Source of the DNA: Sulfuricella sp. | GTDB taxonomy: Bacteria > Pseudomonadota > Gammaproteobacteria > Burkholderiales > Sulfuricellaceae | Assembly (NCBI GenBank): GCA_019911785.1 | Contig: JAIOJM010000341.1 | Span: 1 to 6,155, forward strand | Direction of reading: 5' to 3' | Length of the DNA stretch: 6,155 bases | Shown: positions 1 through 5,268 of the stretch, in pieces | How positions within the stretch are numbered: position 1 is the first letter of the stretch | How the letters are laid out: each line of letters starts with the position of its first letter | Notes under the pieces: generated by a model | What the model saw: the letters and a program-made list of their open reading frames with translations, nothing else | Databases searched by the model: none | What the model was told of the DNA's origin: nothing | Translations under genes and position numbers: made by a program

Positions 1-151
1 TATCGTCGCCTGCTTCCAGCCCGACTTCAGCGCCTGCATCCTGGCTCCCGCCTGCCGGCTGAAAACCGCCATGGACGAGGCCCTGCACAGTTTTCTTGCG
101 ACGCTGGATCTGTACACCCTGGCCGATTTGATCGACAAACAACCAAATTAA
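1..151 (+). CDS. nsrR: NsrR-type nitric oxide-sensing Rrf2 family repressor, C-terminal fragment
   Basis: Only the last 49 codons are present, read from base 2; the TAA stop is at 149-151. The fragment covers the iron-sulfur loop and the C-terminal helix. It carries three cysteines spaced C-X7-C-X5-C, ending in the motif CILAPACRLK, followed by a helix ending in LDLYTLADLI. These features closely match the C-terminus of NsrR as I know it from E. coli (ITPACRLK, then NYTLADLV). NsrR is a cytoplasmic dimeric repressor whose [Fe-S] cluster reacts with NO, which releases it from promoters of NO-detoxification genes. The DNA-binding winged helix lies outside the window. The nearby nnrS gene, a typical NsrR target, supports the call. 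The main alternative is another Rrf2 member such as IscR or RirA, but the PACRLK and YTLADL motifs favour NsrR. Confidence 0.88.
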   Translation, partial: IVACFQPDFSACILAPACRLKTAMDEALHSFLATLDLYTLADLIDKQPN

Positions 152-159
152 CAACGGAT

Positions 160-185
160 TCCCGATAACACCATGTTTATCGGGA
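160..185 (+). terminator. Hairpin after nsrR, possible terminator without a clear U-tract
   Basis: A perfect 9-bp inverted repeat, TCCCGATAA (160-168) and TTATCGGGA (177-185), encloses an 8-base loop and starts 9 bases after the nsrR stop. It is followed by TGCTTACC, not by a run of T, so intrinsic termination is uncertain. It may instead stabilise the 3' end of the mRNA. The rest of the gap to the next gene (186-323) holds two weaker dyads: AATCAA (219-224) with TTGATT (231-236), and GTTGCC (240-245) with GGCAAC (255-260). I could not identify a convincing promoter there. Confidence 0.45.
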
Positions 186-302
186 TGCTTACCATGCGAG
201 CAAAACTGGTCACCAATAAATCAAGGTGGTTTGATTGGCGTTGCCAGCTTATACGGCAACTGGCTCCAGGTTGGATTTTTTGGTTTGTAAAACTCGTGGC
301 TT

Positions 303-324
303 ATTTACCTCAAAGGTAACGCAA
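303..324 (+). repeat. Shortened relative of the ubiU-ubiV palindrome arm, containing a Shine-Dalgarno site
   Basis: Bases 303-316 (ATTTACCTCAAAGG) match bases 5151-5164 of the palindrome arm between ubiU and ubiV at 13 of 14 positions. Bases 317-324 (TAACGCAA) then match 5173-5180 exactly; the arm copy has 8 further bases between these two blocks. This looks like the same repeat with one internal unit missing. The AAAGG at 312-316 is a well-placed ribosome binding site, 7 bases before the ATG at 324. Common ancestry is an inference from a short match and could be chance. Confidence 0.4.
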
Positions 325-1025
325 TGAGCAATGCCCAAAACATCCCGCGCACATGTGCAGTGTGTGGAAAAAAAATCCCGGCACGGGAAGTGGTGTCAGG
401 TGCGGCAGTCCGGGACGCCATCACGGAACAAATCCTTCGCGATCATCCGGAATGGTCTGCGGATGCGTTTATCTGCCGGTCCGATCTGGCACGATACAAC
501 ACAGATTACGTGGAATCGCTACTCGAATCCGAGAAGGGGGAGCTCAGTTCCCTTGAAAAAGAAGTTCTGGAGAGCCTGCGGCAGCATGAACTCCTCGCCA
601 TGAACGTCGATGTCGAGTCAGAAAAAATGTGGACCCTGGGCGAGAGACTGGCCGACCGGCTAGCGGATTTTGCGGGCAGTTGGACTTTTCTGATTTGTTT
701 TGGCGTGTTCATGGCAGCCTGGATAATCATGAACTCCCTGGTCCTCTACTGGCATCCGGTTGATCCGTTTCCATACATCCTGCTCAACCTGCTGCTCTCC
801 TTTCTGGCGGCCATACAGGCACCAATCATCATGATGAGCCAGAACCGCCAGGAAGCGAGAGACCGGTTGCGGGCACAGCACGATTACCAGGTGAACCTGA
901 AGGCGGAACTTGAGATCCGCCATCTGAATGAAAAGCTCGACCATCTTCTGACCCACCAGTGGGAGCGTCTGGTTCAGATTCAGCAGGTACAGATTCAGAT
1001 GCTCTCACAATTGGAGAAGCGATGA
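324..1025 (+). CDS. DUF1003 family membrane protein with N-terminal CxxC
   Basis: This 233-residue protein has the DUF1003 (COG4420) core. The core includes GERLADRLADFAGSW (106-120), two membrane segments at about 119-142 and 150-171, and the hallmark stretch QAPIIMMSQNRQEARDRLRA (165-184). The C-terminal tail (about 185-233) is charged and probably a coiled coil. The roughly 100-residue N-terminus is cytoplasmic in character, with C11-X2-C14 and a further C51, which could form a metal site or zinc ribbon-like fold; that is an inference. The biochemical role of DUF1003 proteins is not known to me. The ATG at 324 is supported by AAAGG 7 bases upstream. The gene lies 172 bp after nsrR with a hairpin between them, so co-transcription is not assured. 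Base composition before and at the start of the gene looks more AT-rich than in the genes further right. Confidence 0.88.
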   Translation: MSNAQNIPRTCAVCGKKIPAREVVSGAAVRDAITEQILRDHPEWSADAFICRSDLARYNTDYVESLLESEKGELSSLEKEVLESLRQHELLAMNVDVESEKMWTLGERLADRLADFAGSWTFLICFGVFMAAWIIMNSLVLYWHPVDPFPYILLNLLLSFLAAIQAPIIMMSQNRQEARDRLRAQHDYQVNLKAELEIRHLNEKLDHLLTHQWERLVQIQQVQIQMLSQLEKR

Positions 1026-1090
1026 CGCTAACTTCTCGTGCGGATACGTCTAAACATAAAGCAGCCAACAGTACCCAAACTGAAATAAAG

Positions 1091-1123
1091 AAGGGTTCGC
1101 CAGGGTTCGCGGCCGAACCCCTT
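1091..1123 (+). other. Direct repeat and competing hairpins between the DUF1003 gene and slyX
   Basis: GGGTTCGC occurs twice, at 1093-1100 and 1103-1110, followed by CGAACCC at 1114-1120. The second copy forms a perfect 7-bp stem (1103-1109 with 1114-1120) and a 4-base loop CGGC. The first copy can form an alternative, longer stem with one bulged C (AAGGGTTCG at 1091-1099 with CGAACCCCTT at 1114-1123). The two stems are mutually exclusive. Only CTTTGC follows, so this is at best a weak terminator for the upstream gene. A 5' leader structure for slyX is also possible. Confidence 0.4.
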
Positions 1124-1147
1124 TGCTAACTGGAGAAACCTGAAGTC

Positions 1148-1354
1148 ATGACCGAGGATCGTTTGGTAAATATCGAAATCAAACTCTCCCATCAGGAAGA
1201 TGCTGTCGAAGAGTTAAACAAGGTGGTCTACCAGCAGCAAAAGAAGATCGACCACCTGGAAGCAATCTGCGAAGCGCTGATCCGGCATGTCAAGGAATTA
1301 TCGGACAGCGCAGCCGAACAGCGCACAACGAACGAAACCCCGCCCCATTACTAG
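1148..1354 (+). CDS. slyX: SlyX family coiled-coil protein
   Basis: This is a 68-residue protein of the usual SlyX size. It begins with a charged amphipathic stretch (EDRLVNIEIKLSHQEDAVEELN), continues as a predicted coiled coil to about residue 52 (YQQQKKIDHLEAICEAL), and ends in the family's typical PPHY. SlyX is a small cytoplasmic protein of unknown function, named for its position beside slyD in E. coli. No slyD is visible here. The ATG at 1148 has only a distant GGAG (1132-1135), about 12 bases upstream, so translation initiation may be modest. The gene converges on nnrS and their stop codons overlap in the palindrome CTAG (1351-1354), leaving no intergenic terminator between them. Confidence 0.9.
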   Translation: MTEDRLVNIEIKLSHQEDAVEELNKVVYQQQKKIDHLEAICEALIRHVKELSDSAAEQRTTNETPPHY

Positions 1355-2577
1355 CCCGGCTGCCCGTCCGACCTTGGCCGCCAATACCTGGGCGCATATT
1401 TGACGAACCAGGGAGTAAAGCAGGCGAGCCAGACCGCCGCGGCAAGCAGGTAGAAATGACCTGCCGCCGCCCCGGCCAGCGGCAGGTCACCGCCGATGCG
1501 AGCCAGCGCGGCGAGCTGGAACCCCCAGAACAGTGCCCAGGTGGCGCTATCCGCCTCGAGTTCGGCACCGGAATGCCCCAGCGTGACGCGCGAGGCCATG
1601 CCCAGCACCATCGAGCCGAACAGGCCGATGGTCAGGGCATGCAGCGGCGCGAAGCCCAGCATGATTACGCCAGCCAGCAGCGCCAGGCTCTGCACGGCAT
1701 ACAGCGCCAGCGCGACCGAGGCCCAGGCAAAGCCGACGTGCAGCACCGCCAGCAAACGCACCTCGAAGCTGCGGCGCAGCTGCCAGTGCCAGCTCAAATA
1801 CAGCGTCTGCGCCAGCAGGGGCAGGTCGAACAGCCACAGCCAGGCGTTCCAGCCCAGAATTTCCAGTATGCCGTGACCGTAAGCGCACACCAGCATCACG
1901 CCGAGCGCGCCGGTGGGCCGGACGATTTTGTAGTTGTCCAGCACCCGGCTGGAGAAGAACGGGATCATGCGGTGGCAGACGGTGAAGAAGATCGGCAGCA
2001 GCAAGAACCACACCCCGGCCTTGAAGGAAAACAGCGCGAACAGGGCGTTGCCGGTCACCAGCCAGAGCAGGTAGGCGAGCATGCCGAGCCAGCCCATGCC
2101 GAGGGCGACGCTGGTGATCTTGGGGTGCAGCTTGTCGGGGTGGCGCGCAGTGATCAGCACGTCAAGCAGGGCATAAAATGCGACACCCCAGCCGGCGAGC
2201 ATCAGTGCCAGCGCGGCGATCAGCAGCCCTTTTCCGGCCAGCAGGCCGATGTAGAACAGCAGCACGCCGCACGCCAGCAGCAGGAAAGCCGGCACATAGC
2301 GGCGCGACGGCACCTTGGGGCCGTTCATCCAGTTGGGATAGACGGTCATCAGGAAGCCGAAGATGAAAAACGGGAAGAAGCCGTAGATCATCAGGAAGCC
2401 GTGCGCCCAGGCAGCCGGGATCGCCCAGGCCGGCGGCAGCCAGGCGGAAGTATGGCGACCGATCAACTCGATCAGCCACCAGGCGACAACGGCCAGCCCC
2501 TGTACCGCACCGGCCAGGAACATCATGCGATGGGGCGCGGCAGAAAATGTGCGCCAGACGGAATTAACTTGCGACAT
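1351..2577 (-). CDS. nnrS: NnrS family haem/copper membrane protein, NO response
   Basis: This 408-residue, very hydrophobic protein has about 12 predicted membrane helices. Family motifs include AWAHGFLMIYGFFPFFIFGF (57-76), YPNWM (80-84), CHRMIPFFSS (201-210) and PLHALTIGLFGSM (311-323) running into LGMASRVTLGHSG (325-337). H59, H202, H313 and H335 are candidate metal or haem ligands; which ones bind is an inference. NnrS proteins are haem- and copper-containing inner-membrane proteins that protect cells from nitrosative stress and are commonly induced by NO through NsrR or NNR-type regulators. The ATG at 2575-2577 is preceded by AAGG 5 bases upstream on the minus strand. It is divergent from the 132-residue gene at 2683. 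An NsrR-like dyad lies over its likely -10 element. Its end overlaps slyX by 4 bp. Confidence 0.93.
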   Translation of the reverse strand: MSQVNSVWRTFSAAPHRMMFLAGAVQGLAVVAWWLIELIGRHTSAWLPPAWAIPAAWAHGFLMIYGFFPFFIFGFLMTVYPNWMNGPKVPSRRYVPAFLLLACGVLLFYIGLLAGKGLLIAALALMLAGWGVAFYALLDVLITARHPDKLHPKITSVALGMGWLGMLAYLLWLVTGNALFALFSFKAGVWFLLLPIFFTVCHRMIPFFSSRVLDNYKIVRPTGALGVMLVCAYGHGILEILGWNAWLWLFDLPLLAQTLYLSWHWQLRRSFEVRLLAVLHVGFAWASVALALYAVQSLALLAGVIMLGFAPLHALTIGLFGSMVLGMASRVTLGHSGAELEADSATWALFWGFQLAALARIGGDLPLAGAAAGHFYLLAAAVWLACFTPWFVKYAPRYWRPRSDGQPG

Positions 2578-2584
2578 GTGAGCC

Positions 2585-2614
2585 TTGATTCAATCGTTAA
2601 GATGCCATTAATAT
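2585..2614 (+). promoter_or_regulatory. Candidate promoter for the 132-residue gene
   Basis: TTGATT at 2585-2590 (4 of 6 to TTGACA) and TAATAT at 2609-2614 (4 of 6 to TATAAT) are 18 bases apart on the plus strand. The -10 candidate falls inside the NsrR-like dyad that also covers the nnrS -10, so one bound regulator could block both directions. TTGATTCAA at 2585-2593 is a small palindrome but does not fit the FNR/DNR box with its 4-base spacer. Confidence 0.35.
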
Positions 2615-2621
2615 ACCATTT
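2599..2621. promoter_or_regulatory. NsrR-like operator in the nnrS divergent promoter region
   Basis: The 23-base stretch centred at 2610 fits the proteobacterial NsrR consensus as I recall it (left half AAGATGYATTT, one base, right half AAATRCATCTT). The left half matches 9 of 11 positions and the right half 7 of 11. The sequence itself is an imperfect inverted repeat, AAGATGCCAT (2599-2608) and ATACCATTTT (2613-2622), with 7 of 10 pairs. It sits 22-44 bases upstream of the nnrS start and covers its likely -10, the position expected for a repressor. The presence of nsrR in the same window adds support. Confidence 0.5.
2610..2618 (-). promoter_or_regulatory. nnrS: Candidate extended -10 promoter of nnrS
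   Basis: On the minus strand the sequence reads TGG-TATATT, with the TG motif (2617-2618) and hexamer (2610-2615) of an extended -10 element; TATATT matches TATAAT at 5 of 6 positions. No good -35 hexamer lies at 16-18 bases, which is acceptable for extended -10 promoters or for activator-dependent ones. Transcription would start near 2603, giving a leader of about 26 bases before the nnrS ATG. Confidence 0.45.
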
Positions 2622-2682
2622 TACTCTGGTTTCACCCGGCTGGCCGCACTCGCCTTCAAGCAAATTGCCCAGGAACTTTCCC

Positions 2683-3081
2683 ATGATGGAATACATCTTC
2701 TTCAGCGACAGCATTTCCCGGCGCTTCGCCGAATTCGCCCAAGTGCTGGGCATCCCCTGTCAGGAAAGACGCGACAAGATGGGCCTGATCATCGCCGTGC
2801 CGGAGGATCTGGACGACCTCATCGCAAACCGGCTGGAAACCTATTACGCCCACCTGCTCGACGAGCAGGCCGACATGGTGGAAGAAACCGAGCCCGACCT
2901 CAAGCACACCACCGCCATCAACATCACCCTGGCTGACGGCCGGCCCTGCGCGATCCGCATCGAGCCGGCGATGATGAACCGCCTGATGGGCTGCCTGAGC
3001 ATAGCCGAAATCCACCAGCTCGCCACCACCATCGCCCGCAGCGTGGAGAATCCGGACAACCGTCCGCTGTGCCAGACCTGA
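2683..3081 (+). CDS. Conserved hypothetical protein, 132 residues
   Basis: I cannot assign a function. The protein is soluble and acidic, with no signal peptide or membrane segment. It begins MMEYIFFSDSISRRFAEFAQ and has a likely strand GLIIAVPEDLDD (34-45). An acidic helix (46-70) follows, then a hairpin-like stretch ITLADGRPCAIRIEPAMMNR (81-100), a helix, and the C-terminus RPLCQT. Cysteines are at 26, 89, 104 and 130. The motif-rich, evenly coding character and the Shine-Dalgarno AGGA (2671-2674), 8 bases before the ATG at 2683, argue for a real gene. An ATG also follows directly at 2686. The reading frame stays open far upstream, antisense to nnrS, but nothing there supports an earlier start. 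It is divergent from nnrS across 105 bp and may share NO-responsive control. Confidence 0.75.
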   Translation: MMEYIFFSDSISRRFAEFAQVLGIPCQERRDKMGLIIAVPEDLDDLIANRLETYYAHLLDEQADMVEETEPDLKHTTAINITLADGRPCAIRIEPAMMNRLMGCLSIAEIHQLATTIARSVENPDNRPLCQT

Positions 3082-3084
3082 ATG

Positions 3085-3103
3085 GCTATCCTGAATGGGT
3101 AGC
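3085..3103 (+). other. Short hairpin after the 132-residue gene
   Basis: GCTATCC (3085-3091) pairs with GGGTAGC (3097-3103), with one G-T wobble, around the loop TGAAT. It begins 3 bases after the stop codon of the preceding gene. TTGAAGCTTGG follows and there is no U-tract, so it is a poor intrinsic terminator. Read-through into the radical SAM gene 109 bp away remains possible. Confidence 0.3.
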
Positions 3104-3140
3104 TTGAAGCTTGGTGCGCGACATGCTAGCCTGATCGGTC

Positions 3141-3168
3141 TTGATGATCCTGAATTCCGTTTTATTAT
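3141..3168 (+). promoter_or_regulatory. Candidate promoter of the yhcC-ubiU-ubiV cluster
   Basis: TTGATG at 3141-3146 (4 of 6 to TTGACA) and TATTAT at 3163-3168 (5 of 6 to TATAAT) are separated by 16 bases. A start near 3175 would give a leader of about 16 bases before the ATG at 3191. TTGATGATCCTGAA (3141-3154) also resembles an FNR/DNR box (TTGAT-N4-ATCAA) at 8 of 10 positions, but it would be centred near -27, not at -41.5, so activation through it is doubtful. Confidence 0.4.
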
Positions 3169-3190
3169 CCGACAACCGCGTTAACGCCAG

Positions 3191-4141
3191 ATGGTTCTTT
3201 CCGACCGCATCCATACCTACGGGCAGCTCCTGCTGCGACGCCACGGCGAGCGCGTGCACAAGATCGCCCTCGACGCCGGCCTGACCTGCCCCAACCGTGA
3301 CGGCAGCAAGGGCATCGGCGGCTGCACCTTCTGCAACAACGAGTCGTTCAGCCCCAACGGGCGCAAGCCGCCCACCCTGCAGGAACAGCTGAGCTCGGGA
3401 AGGGCCGCCATCACCCGCTGCACCCGCGCCAAAAAGTTCATCGCCTACTTCCAGGCCTATACCAACACCTACGCCAAGATCGAGCAGTTGCGCACGATGT
3501 ACGAGGAAGCCCTGGCGGAGCCTGACGTGATCGGGCTCTCCGTCGGCACCCGGCCCGACTGCGTGCCGCCGGAGGTGCTCGACCTGCTCGCCGGATACTG
3601 CGAGCGCGGCGTCGAAGTCGTACTCGAGCTCGGCCTGCAATCCGCCTTCGATGAAACCCTGAAGCGGGTAAACCGCGGCCACGGCCTGGCCGAATACCTC
3701 GCCACCACAACCGCAGCCCGGCAGCGCGGGATTCCCGTCTGCGCCCACCTGATCGTCGGCCTGCCCGGCGAAACCGAGGAACACTACCGCGCCAGCCTGG
3801 ATACCGTGATCGGGCACGGCGTTGACGGACTCAAACTGCACCCGCTGCATATCGTCAAGCACACCGTGCTTGCCCAGGAATGGCGGCGCGGCGAATACCA
3901 GCCGCTGAGCCAGGAGGACTACACCCGCATCGCCGCCGACCTGATTGAACTCACGCCGGAGGACATTGTCTTTCACCGTGTCACCGGCACCGCATCCAGG
4001 GACATCCTGCTTGCCCCCGACTGGTGTTCGAAGAAATGGGATGTCCTCAACAAGATCGAGCAGGAACTGAGAAGGCGGGATAGCCGCCAGGGAAAATTTG
4101 CCCGCCCCGCAACAGAGGAAAAATTCAGATATGTCGCCTAA
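3191..4141 (+). CDS. yhcC: YhcC-like radical SAM protein (TIGR01212 type)
   Basis: This 316-residue protein resembles E. coli YhcC throughout, for example VHKIALDAGLTCPNRDG, GGCTFCN, AYFQAYTNTYA, GLSVGTRPDCVP, LELGLQSAFDETLKRVNRGH, HLIVGLPGE and DGLKLHPLHIVK. The [4Fe-4S] cysteines are C33, C45 and C48, with the stretched spacing C-X11-C-X2-C of this subfamily, in contrast to the usual CX3CX2C. The radical SAM barrel spans roughly residues 25-250; a C-terminal extension carries LLAPDWCSKKWDVLN. The substrate is unknown to me. The ATG at 3191 is the first start after an in-frame TAA at 3182-3184, but it lacks a clear Shine-Dalgarno site. The 3' end overlaps ubiU by 11 bp and holds the ubiU ribosome binding site, so the two genes are very probably co-transcribed and translationally coupled. 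Confidence 0.93.
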   Translation: MVLSDRIHTYGQLLLRRHGERVHKIALDAGLTCPNRDGSKGIGGCTFCNNESFSPNGRKPPTLQEQLSSGRAAITRCTRAKKFIAYFQAYTNTYAKIEQLRTMYEEALAEPDVIGLSVGTRPDCVPPEVLDLLAGYCERGVEVVLELGLQSAFDETLKRVNRGHGLAEYLATTTAARQRGIPVCAHLIVGLPGETEEHYRASLDTVIGHGVDGLKLHPLHIVKHTVLAQEWRRGEYQPLSQEDYTRIAADLIELTPEDIVFHRVTGTASRDILLAPDWCSKKWDVLNKIEQELRRRDSRQGKFARPATEEKFRYVA

Positions 4142-5144
4142 AGCATCTCTCGAACTGGTCTGCCCCGCAGGCAACCTGCCCGCCCTGAAGGTCGCCGTCG
4201 ACAACGGCGCCGACTGCGTCTACATGGGCTTCAAGGACAACACCAACGCACGCGCCTTCGCCGGTCTCAACTTCGACCAGGCCAGCGCGCGCGAAGGGGT
4301 GCGCTACGCCCACGCCAGGGGCGCCAAGGTGCTGCTCGCGCTCAACACCTTTCCCCAGTCCGACAAGTGGGAGCGCTGGCAGGCGGCGGTGGACAACGCC
4401 GTGGAACTGGGCATCGACGCCGTCATCCTGGCCGACCCCGGCCTGATGCGCTACGCGGCCAGGAACTACCCGAACCTGCGCCTGCATCTCTCGGTGCAGA
4501 GCTCGGCGACAAATTACGAAGCGATCAACTTCTACCACGAGCACTTCGGCATCCAGCGCGCGGTCATCCCGCGCGTGCTGTCGCTCGCCCAGGTCGAGCA
4601 GGTGGTGAAGAACACCCCGGTAGAAATCGAGCTGTTCGGCTTCGGCGGCCTGTGCGTCATGGTCGAGGGGCGCTGCGCCCTGTCCTCCTACGCCACCGGC
4701 GAATCACCCAACACCTGTGGCGTGTGCTCGCCGGCCAAGGCGGTACGCTGGGAACAGACCCCCAAGGGCCTGGAATCGCGACTCAACGGCATCCTCCTCG
4801 ACCGCTACGGCAAGGACGAAAACGCCGGCTACCCGACCCTGTGCAAGGGCCGCTTCGAGGTCAACAACGAAACCTACTACGCCATCGAGGAGCCGACCAG
4901 CCTCAACACCCTGGAAATGCTGCCGCAGATGATCGAGATGGGCATCGCCGCAATCAAGATCGAAGGCCGTCAGCGCAGCCCCGCCTACGTCGAGCAGGTC
5001 ACCAAAGTATGGCGCGCCGCCATCGACGCCGCCAAGCGTGCGCCGGACAGCTACACCGTCAACCCGGCGTGGATGGCGCAACTGAACAAGGTCGCCGAGG
5101 GGCAGCAGAACACCCTGGGCGCGTATCACCGGCCATGGAAATGA
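4131..5144 (+). CDS. ubiU: UbiU, O2-independent ubiquinone hydroxylation protein (U32 family)
   Basis: This 337-residue protein matches E. coli UbiU (YhbU, about 331 residues) over its whole length, from LVCPAGNLPALK to NTLGAYHRPWK. UbiU and UbiV form a heterodimer that, with UbiT, hydroxylates the ubiquinone ring under anaerobic conditions in the cytoplasm. The four cysteines expected to hold its [4Fe-4S] cluster are present at C175, C182, C199 and C238, each offset by exactly 6 from E. coli C169, C176, C193 and C232 as I recall them. The U32 signature ELFGFGGLCVMVEGRCALS (167-185) is intact except for a glycine at 173 where serine or alanine is usual. The ATG at 4131 is preferred over the in-frame TTG at 4098 because homologues start here; AGAGGA (4114-4119) lies about 11 bases upstream. 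It overlaps yhcC. Confidence 0.95.
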   Translation: MSPKASLELVCPAGNLPALKVAVDNGADCVYMGFKDNTNARAFAGLNFDQASAREGVRYAHARGAKVLLALNTFPQSDKWERWQAAVDNAVELGIDAVILADPGLMRYAARNYPNLRLHLSVQSSATNYEAINFYHEHFGIQRAVIPRVLSLAQVEQVVKNTPVEIELFGFGGLCVMVEGRCALSSYATGESPNTCGVCSPAKAVRWEQTPKGLESRLNGILLDRYGKDENAGYPTLCKGRFEVNNETYYAIEEPTSLNTLEMLPQMIEMGIAAIKIEGRQRSPAYVEQVTKVWRAAIDAAKRAPDSYTVNPAWMAQLNKVAEGQQNTLGAYHRPWK

Positions 5145-5151
5145 AAAGCGA

Positions 5152-5244
5152 TTTACCGCAAAGGACGCAAGGTAACGCAAAGGAAAGCCTTTTATGAATA
5201 TGAAGTTGAATTCCTTCGCGTACCTTTGCGCCCTTTGCGGTGAA
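5152..5244. repeat. Large extragenic palindrome between ubiU and ubiV
   Basis: Two arms of about 34 bases, 5152-5185 and 5211-5244, are near-perfect inverted copies around a 25-base spacer (5186-5210). The left arm is built from tandem units of about 10 bases: CCGCAAAGGA, CGCAAGGTAA and CGCAAAGGAA (5157-5185). The right arm read on the minus strand gives the same series, with two substitutions, two single-base indels and one extra C near its start. A transcript would fold into a long hairpin. It begins 7 bases after the ubiU stop and ends 24 bases before the ubiV start. A T run (5250-5254) follows only after GAAAAAAG, so it is not a standard terminator. It looks like a dispersed intergenic repeat of the kind common in environmental proteobacteria; copy number cannot be judged here. 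Confidence 0.85.
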
Positions 5245-5268
5245 AAAAGTTTTTAAAGAGAACTCAAC

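Noticed and set aside
219..236. AATCAA/TTGATT dyad as an FNR box
   Set aside because: The half-sites are in the reversed order (ATCAA before TTGAT) with a 6-base spacer, so it is not an FNR/DNR site.
1093..1120. Remnant of a tRNA T-arm (GGTTCG-like motif)
   Set aside because: There is no acceptor or anticodon stem nearby; the motif is explained by the local direct repeat and hairpin.
1456..2682. Long open frame on the plus strand, antisense to nnrS and continuous with the 132-residue gene
   Set aside because: Its translation is a low-complexity, Q/H/R/A-rich mix typical of the reverse frame of a GC-rich membrane gene. The real coding signal starts at the ATG at 2683 with a Shine-Dalgarno site.
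4098..4130. Upstream TTG start for ubiU
   Set aside because: It would add 11 residues (MPAPQQRKNSD) unlike any UbiU N-terminus and would take in the ribosome binding site; ATG at 4131 fits homologues.
3086..4204. 372-codon open frame on the minus strand
   Set aside because: It lies antisense to yhcC, whose protein is clearly recognisable. The G/A/V-rich translation shows no family resemblance.
4367..5197. 276-codon plus-strand frame inside ubiU
   Set aside because: It is an R/G/P-rich shifted frame of ubiU and ends within the palindrome.
5241..5256. Intrinsic terminator formed by the palindrome and the T run before ubiV
   Set aside because: The T run is separated from the long stem by an A-rich stretch and is close to the ubiV ribosome binding site, so strong termination is unlikely.
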